This document shows, piece after piece, positions 37,467 to 49,196 of a DNA stretch of 64,000 nucleotides (positions within the stretch are counted from its first letter, which is position 1; each line of letters begins with the position of its first letter). The notes beneath the pieces were generated by a model, which was not told the DNA's origin, made no database searches, and saw only the letters and a list, made by a program, of their open reading frames with translations. Source of the stretch: Melastoma dodecandrum (taxonomy: Eukaryota > Streptophyta > Magnoliopsida > Myrtales > Melastomataceae); contig JARUPY010000189.1 in NCBI GenBank assembly GCA_029817715.1, positions 930,001 through 994,000 on the forward strand, in the 5' to 3' direction. Position numbers and translations under genes: made by a program.

Positions 37467-38201
37467 CTGCCTATGTATTTGATTATCTCATTGGGCTGCT
37501 GCAGCTTATTCAGGCTGATGCAATTCCCTGTCGAATTCCTGAAGTTGTCCTATTGCAACAGGTACTTCATTTCCCAATTCTTAACTCTCTGTTGAGTAGC
37601 CGCTCCAACAATTGAACTACTAGAAACAGAACAAAAATCCTGCCAAGTATATATTGAGACTCTTGACCTACTACTCTAGCGCTCGAACAATTGAACTACT
37701 AGGTCACAGAGCGTCTGTAGCTGAAAATGGATCTTGACCTACCACTGCCAAGAACAGGCATTTGTTATTAATCTAAACCTAATTTCAGAAAACGGGATCT
37801 CAAAGATGTTCCATGAAATTATTTCCTGTAGTCTCTCTCCCATGGTGGCTGTAGCATTTTTCTGCTATGCGATGGGAAGTTATCCCCTGTTCGGGCTTTA
37901 TCTATTGTTGAAGTGTGTGAAAACCATTCATTTATTCACTCGGCTCACTCTTGCCCTTATGATGTATTCTCAAAAAGTCTGATATTTTCATCAATCTACT
38001 CCGTCTCAAGAATGTTAAAAGCGATTATGTACAGTTTTCAAGTTTGGTCTCCAAACATCTACAACATTGTAACAATTCTGTCCAGGATATTCCTAGGCCA
38101 AGGAGTTCCTGAAGCAGAGAACGGTCGATGCAAGTCCTGGGCTAATGGTGATCCCGACTGATCGTGCCAACGTTGCTGCAGAGAACGAGGATTCCAGATG
38201 A
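37467..38201 (+). CDS. Two 3' exons of an unidentified plant gene
   Basis: Exon A (37467-37561) starts after TTTCAG and ends before GTACTT. It reads AYVFDYLIGLLQLIQADAIP, then CRIPEVVLLQQ. Exon B (38097-38201) starts after CCTAG and reads AKEFLKQRTVDASPGLMVIP, then TDRANVAAENEDSR and a stop. Both are bounded by good splice consensus, share phase 0 at the join and give a 65-residue C-terminus with a hydrophobic helix, a charged segment and a polar tail. I do not recognise the family. An incoming phase of one base is required, so at least one more upstream exon must exist, probably within 36.8-37.4 kb. It could be a gene remnant; no transcript evidence is available here. Confidence 0.4.
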
Positions 38202-39242
38202 AGACGTGAAGATGCATCTTCCAGCTCCTGTTCTCAAAAAATATCAACTTTTTTGTCCAGGAACCGGTAGAATTTAGGCATACACGCAGTAGGCTGCTAC
38301 TCCTTCAGTTAGGAGGGAATGGTTGGAAACATCATTTTTGTCTGGTGTTGGGAACCCAAATGACAACGAAAAAGGTGGTGTTGCTGTAACCAACGACATC
38401 GTAGTCTTATTCTCATTGGGGGCCTCTTTCTCTTAATTAGCAACAACACATCGTCTAGTTGCAGCCAGGCACATGCCATGTTTTTGAGAGAGAAACAGAT
38501 AAAAGAGCAAAGCAGCAGCACATGGAGTTTGGAAGACTACAATATCCATGTCATGAGATGTGCTTGGTTTTCTTCAATGATTTTCTTGAGGTGGGGAAGG
38601 TGAAGGAATTTGTGGTCCCTCTCCCTCCCCTTCACTTGGGTCACGCCACTGTCGCCCACTTCAATAATTTCTGTGGGATATCAGATTTAGGGGCTCTCTC
38701 CCCTTGAGTTTTGTTGAGGATGAAAGATCTTGTTTGGTGATGGGAACCGCCAGGAATCCGATTTGGGTCTCTAGTTCAAGAACCATTGTGTGACTTGTGT
38801 CTAGAATGGAGGGATTTGATAAAGATTCTGATCTTAATCCGTTAATGTCACAATCATAAGCTGGGGCATTCTAATTTCTAAGACTAATTTCATATCATTG
38901 GAGATAAAAAGGTGATTCTGACTAAAACTATGAGAAGTGTCATATAAAAAAGTATAGTCACATGAACAGCATTGTCAACTTCTTACCAGAATCCCCTCCA
39001 TCACATCTTACCTCAAACTCCATCTCTGTCCGAACAGACTGTTCTTTCCACCGCCGGAGGGGGAGAAAAGAGCGAGAAGGGCAAAGCAGAGAACGACGCA
39101 ATCCCAAAATCCCCATTCCCCCCGGCGCCGCAGATCTCACTCCCCAGATTTCAAAAGTTGCTAAAAACCCAGAAAGCTGCGACCTTTTTGATTGAGGAAG
39201 AAGTGGTGGGGGTGGTGGCAGTGGCGGCGGGGAGTCGGTAAA
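38202..39242. other. Intergenic and leader of the trypsin-like gene
   Basis: No gene is supported. The part from about 38960 to the ATG at 39243 is GC-richer and likely contains the promoter and 5' UTR of the trypsin-like gene, with GGC/GGT-rich text just before the start. Confidence 0.4.
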
Positions 39243-41114
39243 ATGGGAGTGATAACGGAGTCCCTGTGCTTCTGCAACGGGGTAGGGCGGTCGGAGAAGA
39301 TGAAAGCAGCAATCTTTTCCGGGAAGTCCCCCGCCGTCGCAAGGATCTCCGAAGCGGGTACCGGGTTCTTGATTCACCGCAACCTCCTCCTCACCACCCA
39401 CGGGAACATTCCCTCGGCCAGCGCCGCGGAGTGTGCCATTGCTCGCCTGGAAGGCGGAGGAGCTGCCGCGGCAGCCTTGTCCCCAAACAGGTTGGTTTTG
39501 GTTTCTTTGTGTTTTTTCTTGAATTCTGAGATTGGAGCGACGTCTGATGTTGCGATTGTTGGTTAGGGCAGGGATTAGGAGATGATTAGGGGGAATTGGA
39601 ATACGGGGGTTGATTAAATTCAAATTAAAGGCTTGGGAGTGATTTGATGTCATGTTTGCAGGTTCTTCATTACGAGTTCTGTTCTAGATCTTACCATAGT
39701 TGGTATAGATGCTGTTGATGGAGACACCAATGCCCAGAATCACCAGCAGCTGCCTCATTTCCTGAAGCCTTGCGCGAAGCCGAATCTCGACCTCGGGAGT
39801 GTAGTGTACGTGTTGGGTTATACGGAGAAGAAGGAGCTTGCGATCGGAGAAGGCAAGGTCGTCATAGCCACAGACAATCTGATCAAGCTATCGATGGATG
39901 GGATCCTCTGGAGTCCTGGTTCAGCCGGTTTCGATGCTCAGGGGAACCTGGCATTCATGATCTGCGATCCCATGAAGCTCGCGACTTCTCCCAACACCAA
40001 ATCCTCATCGACGACGACGTCGTCTTCATCTTCACCGGCGAAGAAGGACCTTGCAATGCAGTTTGGGATTCCAATTCCTATCATCTGTGATTGGTTAAAC
40101 CAGCACTGGGAAGGCAGCCTGGATGAAGTTAGTAAACCAAAGTTGCCGATCATCAGACTGATGTCTGCAGGACAGAAGAGCGAGCATTCCTGCACGTCTT
40201 TTACTATGAGGCAGGTTTTTAAGTCCACGGATTGCAATGTCGAGGGAAGTGCATCCTCTTCTTTTGATCCCGTGATGAAACTTAGAGGGCCAACCAGACC
40301 AAGCTCTTCTGCTGCCGTCGTCGTCAACATAATCGACGAAGAAAACCGATCCTCCAACCCGCACGCTCTTCACATGCAAGGTATTCCCACACCAGAAATA
40401 TTTGAGTCCCCTAAAGTGACCTCCATGCCTGTCCGCCGGAAAGAATCCCCGCCGACCCCACTTTTGGATATCAACTTCCCGCCTAGGATTACCAAACCCC
40501 CTATTGCTCCGACACAACCATGCAGTTTGCGCCATCCAAAGTTGGCAAAGGACAGATGCAGCAATCGTCATAAAAAAAATGCACCGAGAGAGGAAGAACG
40601 ACGACGGGATGAATATGCAGGGACAATAGATGAGGTCGGAGAGATTGCTTCCGTGGATTCCATTAACGACGCTCATAGCGAGGTCCAATCTTGTTCATCT
40701 CCCCCAGATGCATCCGAAATACACAATGGAGGGTTCAGCAGTGAGGAGGAGACTATGTATTCGGCCGAAACTGCAGAGAGCCGGAACATCCCGAGTCCAG
40801 AAGGCGGGAGGCCCCAACCATTTGGTAGGAGCCAGAGCTGTATGAACTACAACACCAGGTGGGGTCCCTCCCATAGGAACTCGATGACGACGACGAATAG
40901 ACGAGCGTTGCTTGAGAAGCAGAGGAGCTTTGTTCACGGGAGGAAGATGTACTCTCAGGGCGGGACTTCTCAGAGGAGTAACGACTACTGCAGCCCGACA
41001 GTATCGTCGATCATGAAGAAGCGGATGGGATTGGAGCCGCCGCAACCTGCCAAACCCAGGCAAAGCGCTGCCGCTGCGGCCACGATGCATTCGTCTCCGA
41101 AGTGGGTTTTTTGA
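39243..41114 (+). CDS. Trypsin-like serine peptidase-fold protein with a long basic C-terminal tail
   Basis: Two exons (39243-39490 and 39662-41114) give 566 aa. Residues about 20-205 have a trypsin/Deg-like fold with all three expected catalytic residues: His53 in LLLTTHGNIPS, Asp92 in VLDLTIVGID and Ser170 in SPGSAGFDAQGN, where GSAG replaces the usual GDSGG. Arabidopsis has a few such proteins annotated only as trypsin family protein (for example the At2g35155/At3g12950/At5g45030 group, named from memory). The tail of about 350 residues is Pro/Ser/Arg-rich and probably disordered, with short conserved-looking blocks such as IPTPEIFESPKVTSMPVRRK, RRALLEKQRSFVHGRKMY and SSIMKKRMGLEP, and it ends SSPKWVF. 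No signal peptide is visible, so the protein is probably cytosolic or nuclear. Whether it is an active protease is unknown. Confidence 0.85.
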
Positions 41115-42438
41115 GGTTGTCTTCATTACTTTTTATTCTTCTCCACTTACTGAAAAAAGGGTTGTTGAATCTTGAGGAAAAGATGTTGTCGACTGATGTA
41201 ATTAAGCCATTTCGGCAAAAAGGAAAAAGAATCGAAGAAGTTGGAGGAATTTCGATTCGATTCTATTATGATGATGATAGATACTTGGTGTCCGAAAGGT
41301 AGAAGAATCTCGTTCAAATGTTTTGGAGTCCTGGATGGAATATCTTCAATGTGGTAGGTATTCTGGTGAGGCAGGGAATAATGACACATGCACATACATA
41401 CATGTACGCGAATTTGAGCAAGCGGAGACGAGTTTGGTAAACTGTGCACGCCTAATGAAGGAGGCATCTTATAAATATAATTAAGGTCGCTCAGAAATTA
41501 CCGAGAAGGTGTTGTTGTTGATGCAGGAGGACTGTAATTACCAATTGGAGGGCAACACAATTACTGTAAAAATTAGTTGAAGCTATTTACTACTACTCAT
41601 CAATAATTCACTCCCAAGAATTAATCCAGTTGCCATTACGATAACATAAGCCCTATGCCGCCACTTCTTCCTCCACATTTTTACCAATAGAGACGAGTGT
41701 TATTTCCAAGAGGGAATGAATGCATCGCCCTAATCTACTACGTAAAAGAGTTGAGAGACTTAATAATTCTCATCGTTCCTCTCTGGCCACAGAATACTAC
41801 TACTACTTTCTAAACTCCTTTCCGGGTTAAAAATATTTGACACGTCGACATCAAACAACATAAGTTATCTAATTCATGGTTCGTAAAATAATTTAATTAT
41901 TTCGATTTTAAATTTATGAAAACGAACTTAAAGTTAAGACTCCGTATCCACGTGATGTTTTCCGGCATGGAACTCCAAATTACTATCTCCGAATCCTTTA
42001 ACAACTGACTGACTGAGACAAACGGAACCTACCCACCCTAAAAACTGTTCACCCCTCGTAAGCACACAACGAGGTTTTCTTAAAAAAAAATTAGAATGGC
42101 TCATTATAAAACTCGCCCCTTTTTTAATAATTTGTGTCTTAAATTATTGGAATGCGAACAAACCCAGGGAAAGTTGACAACGACCAACAAGGAATGCGCG
42201 TCAAATGGGAGACTGAGTTGGTCCAAGGGAAAGTTGACTCGGCCTCGGTTCCGTAAACAAGTTGGTCCGGCTCTCGAAATATTCAGGTATGACCCCTTCC
42301 CTTCAATTCCGTTTAATAATAGTCGGACGAAGAAGCCTGCCCTCATACTTTGACCATCATTATCCTTATCCAATGGAAGCCAAGTTAATGTTCTCGGAAG
42401 AATCACCGATGATGATTCCTCCTCCCAATCCCAACCGA
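41115..42438. other. Intergenic between the trypsin-like and receptor kinase genes
   Basis: AT-rich DNA with no recognisable gene. The first part is probably the 3' UTR of the trypsin-like gene. Short CTA-type microsatellite text occurs near 41798-41808. The last few hundred bases carry the promoter and 5' UTR of the receptor kinase. Confidence 0.45.
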
Positions 42439-45223
42439 ATGATCTCGTTGTTGGCGATCCTCCTTCTGTCCTCCTCTTTCCTGGTATCCATTCCGGCCAA
42501 GAGCACCATCTTACCGGGCCAATCCCTTGGATTTTCGGACAACCTGACGTCGCCTGACGGGAACTTCGTGTTATCCTTCTTCCAGTCTTCCGGGATGTCA
42601 TACCTGGGTGTCAACTTCTCCGTCGGTCCGTTTTTCATCGGCCCTCAAGCGATTTGGGTTGCTAACCGGGACTCCCCACTGTCGACTGCTGACGTCAACC
42701 TCACCATGGACGCGGATGGGGTACTAAAGATAGTCCCTGATCCAGGGTCCCCGATTCCTCTGAATCCTACCCAAGCATCCAGGAATTCGTCTGCGACTCT
42801 CTTCAACTCTGGGAATCTCGTCATATCCGAGCTTGACCCCAATGGAACGGAGAAACAGGTTTGTGACGGATGGGGGATTACTTTACAGGGTTAGACGTAA
42901 CGTGCTTATCTTCTCCGATGTTCTTATACATATTCGATGCAGATTCTATGGCAGAGCTTTGACTATCCCACGGACACCCTCTTGGCCGGGATGAAAATCG
43001 GGGCCAACTTCAAGACCGGCAAGAACTGGTTGCTGTCTTCAGACCTTAGCAAAGACGTACCAGCAACTGGCGGTCTTTCGTTAGAATGGAACGGAACGGC
43101 CCTTAACGGAGCCGGAGAGCTGGTCATCAAGCGCTTAGGGCAGGTCTATTGGACGAGCGGGGCAGTAACTGAAAATCAGATGGCAAATGCAGCTGTGTTG
43201 GGTACATACAATTTCAGTGTCGTTTCAAATGCTGATGAGAGTTACTTCAGTTATTCTGTGGCCAATATTAGCCAAACCCTCTGGGTGTTGAGTTATGATG
43301 GATTTCATGTCTATAATGAGGGTTTGACGGCGTATATAGCATGTGAAGGAGATAAAAAGTATCCTGGTTGCATGGATCCACAACCCCCGAGTTGCAGAAG
43401 CCAAGGCGATTCGTTTGAGTTAAGGTCGGGTGTGTTCAACACATTTCCCTGGTATAATACGAACTATAGCTTGGGAATAAACGATTGTTGGGACTTGTGT
43501 TGGAGGAATTGCTCTTGCTTGGGGTATGCAACGTTTGCAGAGAATGGCACGGGTTGCAGGATCTGGACCAATGCAGATAAGAATAGCTTTACTCAAGACA
43601 TTAGCGGCAAACAAGAGGCTATTTACATTCTGAAAGCGGCGAGTAACCGGAGTTCGTGGTACAAATGGTGGATCTGGATCATCGTTGGTGCTGCAACAGC
43701 ATTCCTCGTCATCGTGTTACTCAACATAATGTGGAGGAAACGCCTACGTATGCTTATAAAAGATAATTTACTGAGATCGTTGTGTCCCGATGGTTTGACT
43801 GACTGTACTTTGGTTTATTGTTGCAGGAGACAAAGAAAGGGAAGAAGAGAATATATTTCTTGAGCTTACGAATATGGCCGATGCCGAAGATCGTGGGCAT
43901 GACCAGGAGAAAGGTGGCGGCGGCGGTGGCAAGGGAGACCTGAGAATCTTCGCTTTTGTGACGATTAAGGAAGCCACCAATGACTTTGCTGCTTATAATA
44001 AGCTCGGCCAAGGCGGTTTTGGCCCAGTCTATAAGGGAAGGTTACCAGAGGGGCAGGAGATCGCAGTGAAGAGGCTGTCGAGGAGCTCGGGTCAAGGCCT
44101 GGTGGAGTTCCGGAATGAGCTGGTGCTCATCGCCAAGCTCCAACACATGAACCTTGTGAGACTACTGGGATGTTGTGTAAAGGACGATGAGAAGATGCTT
44201 GTTTATGAGTACATGCCCAACAAGAGCTTGGACTCCTTTATCTTTGGTAAGCAAGCTCAACGATGCTTAGTTTTTTCCTTCGGAAACTTAGATTCCGTGT
44301 TGGAATTTGAATATGGAATCCCTTTGGCTTGATTGTGCAGATGAAGGTAGAAGGGGGTTATTGAATTGGAAGTGTCGTTACAGCATCATCGAGGGGATAG
44401 CACAGGGGATCCTTTATCTGCACAAGTATTCGAGGCTGAGAATAATCCACAGAGACTTGAAGGCGAGCAATATCTTGCTGGATGCGGATATGCAGCCGAA
44501 GATATCCGACTTTGGGATGGCTAGGATATTCGGGCGTGACATGTCCGAAGCTAACACAATGAGAGTGGTGGGAACATAGTAAGTGAAACAAGCTTTCCAA
44601 ACCCAAACATTTTTTACGAGAATTCAATTAACTTCGCTGAGGAACCGGAGACTGAAAATGTTTGTTCGTTGTCTGTGGCAGCGGTTACATGTCGCCGGAG
44701 TATGCAATGGAGGGGAACTTCTCCGAGAAGTCGGACGTGTACAGTTTTGGGGTACTATTGCTGGAGATCGTCAGCGGACGGAGGAACAGCAGCTTTGCAC
44801 TCGGTGACCGTACCATGAACTTACTCGGATACGTGAGTAAATTGTTGCCCGAGTCATCTAATTAATTTCTGTTAGGCATGTCGAGACAAGTTTGAATCAC
44901 ACGGAATTGTTATACTTCAGGCGTGGGAGCTGTGGACTCAGGGGAGGAGCATAGATCTAAAGGATCCAACCCTGACTGATTTCGAGTCAATATCGGAGAT
45001 TCAGAGATGCATCCACGTAGGCCTGTTGTGTGTTCAGGAACACGCTGCAGACCGGCCTTCCATGTTGGAGATCGCGTCGTTCCTCGGCAACAAGACCATG
45101 GTCCTTCCCACCCCAAATATAGTGGCATTCTCAAATGCGACCTCAGCCATACGGAGATCAGTAAGCAAATATGAAGCAATTTCGACGAATAATGACTCGA
45201 TCACGGAAATAAAACCCCGCTAA
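42439..45223 (+). CDS. G-type lectin S-receptor-like Ser/Thr kinase
   Basis: Six exons (42439-42858, 42943-43747, 43827-44246, 44341-44578, 44682-44832, 44921-45223) give 778 aa; an in-frame ATG at 42373 would add 22 residues. I chose 42439 because it puts a signal peptide ([20 protein letters not shown]) at the start. The ectodomain has a bulb-type lectin region ([42 protein letters not shown]) and a PAN/apple-like Cys-rich region ([19 protein letters not shown]). One membrane span follows ([20 protein letters not shown]). The kinase is complete: [47 protein letters not shown] and [12 protein letters not shown]. The exon 2 donor at 43747 was picked because it alone joins in frame (KRLRDKEREEE). 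Closest in style to CES101/At1g67520 kinases. Ligand unknown; likely plasma-membrane surveillance. Confidence 0.9.
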
Positions 45224-45355
45224 TGTGTACTGTCACATAAGCGTGACGCTACCAAGGAATGTTTTAGCATTTTATTTGGTCCGGACACATTACCAGGATA
45301 AACAAACCGTTCTATTATCCACGTCTGGCGGTTAGTGTCCTCCTGGCTGCATATG

Positions 45356-45804
45356 TGTTGGCGTTGGATTAAGGCTGATGTAGAAGAACTCTTCCGTTAT
45401 TTTTTTTTGTCTTTTTTTTATCGTCTTTTAGTGGTGTCTCTTCACTTCTCTGATGTCGAAGAATTCTTTCATTCTTGTCTTTTGTCTTTTTCTTATTGTC
45501 CTATTGTGGTGTCCTTTTATTTCTCTTAGGGTGTGTCTCTTCATTTCTCTTTTGTTTGTCTATTTAAGTGTTATAATATAATGGTTTTTTGTATCACTCC
45601 ATCAATTCTGTCAATTCGAATTCCAGAAAGAGCATTTATTCAAAGAGAGTTCGAGTGTTATTAAGTTTTGTGGTTAGGCCTCCGTCCTGCAGAAGGTTGC
45701 GCTACAGAAGCTAGCGTTTGCAGAAGGTTATGTTATTCTCTGTCCCGCTTCTGTTGTAGTTTCCGCTTCTGGTGTTGAGTGTTTTCGCTGCGTTAGAACC
45801 TACA
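45356..45804 (+). repeat. 5' LTR of copia element 1
   Basis: A 449-bp LTR with T-rich centre and a TATA-like TATTTAAG near 45566. It matches the 3' LTR along its full length with scattered substitutions and a few small indels; by eye roughly nine in ten bases agree. Confidence 0.88.
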
Positions 45805-45806
45805 AT

Positions 45807-45817
45807 TGGTATCAGAG
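45807..45817 (+). other. Primer binding site of copia element 1
   Basis: TGGTATCAGAG, two bases after the LTR, is complementary to the 3' end of plant initiator tRNA-Met, the usual primer of copia elements. Confidence 0.8.
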
Positions 45818-45891
45818 ATTCTTGTGATCTTTCGGGAGCTATGGAAGTCTTGTGAAGGTTTTGGAAGGTTGTTTCTGTCCTACAGAAGGTG

Positions 45892-48010
45892 ATGGAATCA
45901 AGCGGGAGCGGTTTTTCTTCTACGACGCCACCCTTGTTCGATGGAGAAAATTATCAAGCTTGAGCGGTGAAGATGAACGCTTTCTTGGAAGGCAGTGACT
46001 TATGGAAAGCAGTGGGGATGATTATGAAGTGGCTCCACTCCCCACAATCCTACAATCAACCAAATCCGATTTCACAAGGAAAGAGTCACAAGGAAGGCGA
46101 AGACGAAGTCGTGCCTCTATGCTGTAGTGTCACCCTCTATATTCAATAAAATCATGAAGTTCCAAACCGCGAAGAAGATTTGGGATTTTCTAAAGATTAA
46201 GTACGAAGGTGATGAAAAGATACGAGGTATGAAAGCATTAAATCTGATGCGAGAGTTCGAGAGACAACAAATGAAGGAAAATGAGGCCGTGAATGATTTT
46301 TCGGATAGATTGATCAATCTGGCTGACAGAATCAGAGTTCTGGGCACAAATATGAAGGATGAGCGAATTGTGCAGAAGATTTTGGTGTCGTTGTCAGAAA
46401 GGTTTGAAGCTACGATTGCCTCTCTGGAGAATACCAAAGATTTGACCGATATAAGGCCGACATAGTTGTTGAGTGCATTGGAAGGTCAAGAACAAAGAAG
46501 ATTAATGAGAAGGGAAGTTCCCCTAGAAGCCATGGAAGGTGCCTTACCAGCGAGGTCACAAATGAGAGCTTCTGGAAGAGAAAAGAAGCCATAGAACCAA
46601 TAGAAAGGGAATGCAGAAGGTTCAGGCAGTAACAGAGGTCCTGCTGAACAAATGCATCATTCTGAGAGTGGTTCTACTTATAAGAGAGAAATGTTGGATC
46701 CTTGCAAACATTGTGGAGGCACAAATCATCCACATTTCAAGTGCTGGAGGAGGCCGAATGTGAAGTGCAATGGTTGTTAGAAGTTCGGGCATATTGCAAA
46801 ATTTTGTCAAAAGAAGGATTCTACGCGAAACGATACAGAAGGTGCCGCAAATAACGAAGTAGAGTTGATGTTTACAGTATCTTATTTTGCTACAGGTATG
46901 ACTCGTAGAAGTTGGTTGGTGAATAGCGGATGTACTCACCACATGTCGTACGATGAGAAGTCATTTGCAAGTTTAGATCGAAGCTTTTGTTCTAAAGTGA
47001 AGATCAGAAATGGTGATTACATCGATGTTGAAGGAAGATGAGATGTAGTCGTTGATGGTCCACAAGGTAGAAAGTTGATAAGTGATATATTGTATGTATC
47101 AAAGATTGATCAGAATCTTTTGAGTATTGGTCAACTTATGCAGAAGGGGTATAAGGTGATGTTCGAAGAAGGTTTCTGTTTGATAACAGATTCTTCTGGG
47201 AAGGAGATACTCAAGATTTAGATGAAAGAAAGGTATTTCTCCTTTGATCCTGTGTCAAGAGTCAGCAAGTTATGGCGGCTCAAGTTAAAGAAGAGAAGTT
47301 TGGGGCAACAACAAATGTATGGAGTTTGTGCAGAAGAATGAGATGGGAATAGGACCTCCTGTTCAACAGAAGGTTCCATCTCACAGCAAAACGAACATGT
47401 TGGGAAAGCAAATCGGATTTCCTTTAGAGAGTTCGAGTCGGAGAGAGAATGAGAAGGTAATTGTGAGCAGAGATGTCAAGTTCCTTGAAAAAGAGAGGTG
47501 GAATTGGACGAATAGAAGGTCGGATTCCGAGCAGACTTGGCATGCGTCACAGAAGCCTGATTCTGAGGAACGGAATGCTGAAGGACAAAGTGTTGAGGAG
47601 CAAATGATGAGTGGATTGATGATACACCAATAAGAGGTATGAGATTATTAACTGATGTTTATGAAAGATGTAATGTTGCAGTATTGGAACCTGCTGGTTT
47701 TGAGGATGCAAAGGAAGACAGAAGGTGGCTAGCTATGATTGAGAAGAATGAGACTTGGGAGCTCGTGGATAGACCGCATGACAGAAAGGTCATAAGAGTT
47801 AATTGGATCTACAGAACGAAACCTAACCCAGATGGTTCTGCGAACAAGCATAAGGTTAGACTTGTCGTAAAGGACTACCCTCAGGAGAAGATTTCTGTAG
47901 GGAAGAAGGAAGGTTTCTGCGATGCAGAACTTGAACAGAAGGTGAACTTCTACTATCTTAGAGGTGTAAAACAGATGGATGAAGTAGAGTTGGTCTATAC
48001 CACATAAGAG
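45892..48010 (+). pseudogene. Degenerate copia gag-pol of element 1
   Basis: The frame opens at 45892 (MESSGSGFSSTTPPLFDGEN) and is stopped within about 70 bp by TGA where Trp is expected (before AVKMNAF). A GAG helical region follows (RQQMKENEAVNDFSDRLINL), then a complete CCHC knuckle (CKHCGGTNHPHFKC, about 46702-46743) and a protease-like start (WLVNSGCTHHMSYDEKSF near 46913). After about 47270 the frame jumps to a linker before RT and then to the RT N-terminus (WLAMIEKNETWEL, IRVNWIYRTKPNPDGS near 47727-47860). The YVDD box, most of integrase and RNase H are absent. Several stops and frame changes occur, so it cannot make a functional polyprotein. Confidence 0.85.
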
Positions 48011-48110
48011 CAGTTGACCGATATATTGACCAGGTCATTTCAAGTGGGAAGATTCAAGTGGCTTGGGAAAAGATTGGAGCGTCTATCAGCGCTTGATCCA
48101 ATGAGGAGTT

Positions 48111-48553
48111 TGTTGGTGTTGGATCAAGGCTGATGCAGAAGAACTCTTCTGTTCTTGTTCTTTGTCTTTTCTTATCGTCCTTTAGTGGTGTCACTTCTCT
48201 TCTCTGATGCAGAAGAACTCTTCCATTCTTGTCTTTTGTCTTTTTCTTATTGTCCTATTGTGGTGTCATTTCATTCTCTTAGGGTGCGTCTCTTCATTTC
48301 TCTTTTGTTTGTCTATTTAAGTGTTGTGATATAATGGTTTTTGTATCACTACATCAATTCTGTCAATTCGAATTCCAGAAAGAGCATTTGCTCAAAGAGA
48401 GTTTGAGTGTTATTAAGTTTTGGTTAGGCCTCCGTCCTACAGAAGGTTGCGCTACAGAAGCTAGCGTATGCAGAAGGTATGTTGTTCTCTGTCTCGCTTC
48501 TGTTGTAGTTTTCGCTATTGGTGTTGAGTGTTTCCGCTGCGTTAAAACCTACA
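48111..48553 (+). repeat. 3' LTR of copia element 1
   Basis: The 443-bp partner of the 5' LTR. It is preceded by a short purine-rich run (AATGAGGAG) that is probably the polypurine tract. The differences between the two LTRs point to an old insertion. Confidence 0.88.
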
Positions 48554-49196
48554 AGATGCGACAACCTGTGTGGTTCACGGTTCCTATAATGCCGGTCTGC
48601 ACAATCGGCTATTCCCAAGCGGTCTATTGAAGGGACCTGATCTAAACTCAAACAATTTGCTCCCGCTAAAGCAACTTTGCATCTAACATCCCATTATAAC
48701 TATTATTTCCCTTGCAAACTCCTGTATAGGCCATGGACTCACCGCAACAACAGCGCAAGGATAAGTTCAAACCCTGGGGAGTTATGATTCTCGGCCACTC
48801 TAAATTTGTGAAGGCTTGTCGGGCTGTCTAAACTCGACGACTCCATGTTGGAGCAGCAAATAGTCCGATATTCTCCTCGTTGGGTTCTTCCCAACATCAA
48901 AGGGTCAAAAGTGCCCTCGTGGCTCTGCCGTCATTGTCCCTGGAAATGGAAGCTGCAGATTCCAAGCACGGTCCGGGACAGCACATGATCCGAGTCCCAA
49001 GTTACAATGTCATGTTTGCGGATGATCGTCCTTGTGTACGTATGCAAGTGGTATACATGAGATTACGACATCCAATTACTAGTCATAGTAAGTCTGCTTT
49101 TATCCCGGTAATGTACTTGGAACAACAAACAGGGATTCGACATTCGTGGAAACTTCATTTCTTACTTAATTCACTCACTAACAAGGTTCTACCTCC
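48554..49196. other. Intergenic between copia element 1 and the kinase pseudogene
   Basis: No gene recognised. A stop-free frame at about 48880-49200 (+) has no domain and reads into the kinase pseudogene on the other strand. This stretch may be diverged DNA of the receptor-kinase neighbourhood. Confidence 0.4.

Larger units (their letters stand above)
45356..48553 (+). mobile_element. Ty1/copia LTR retrotransposon, internally deleted
   Basis: Two direct LTRs (45356-45804 and 48111-48553) start with TGTTGG and end with CCTACA. The flanks ATATG and AGATG form an imperfect 5-bp target duplication. Inside are a gag-like region, a zinc knuckle, an aspartic protease start, then a jump to an RT beginning. 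Most of integrase, the rest of RT and RNase H are missing. The order is that of copia, but about 1.5-2 kb is lost. It lies directly downstream of the receptor kinase. Confidence 0.9.
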
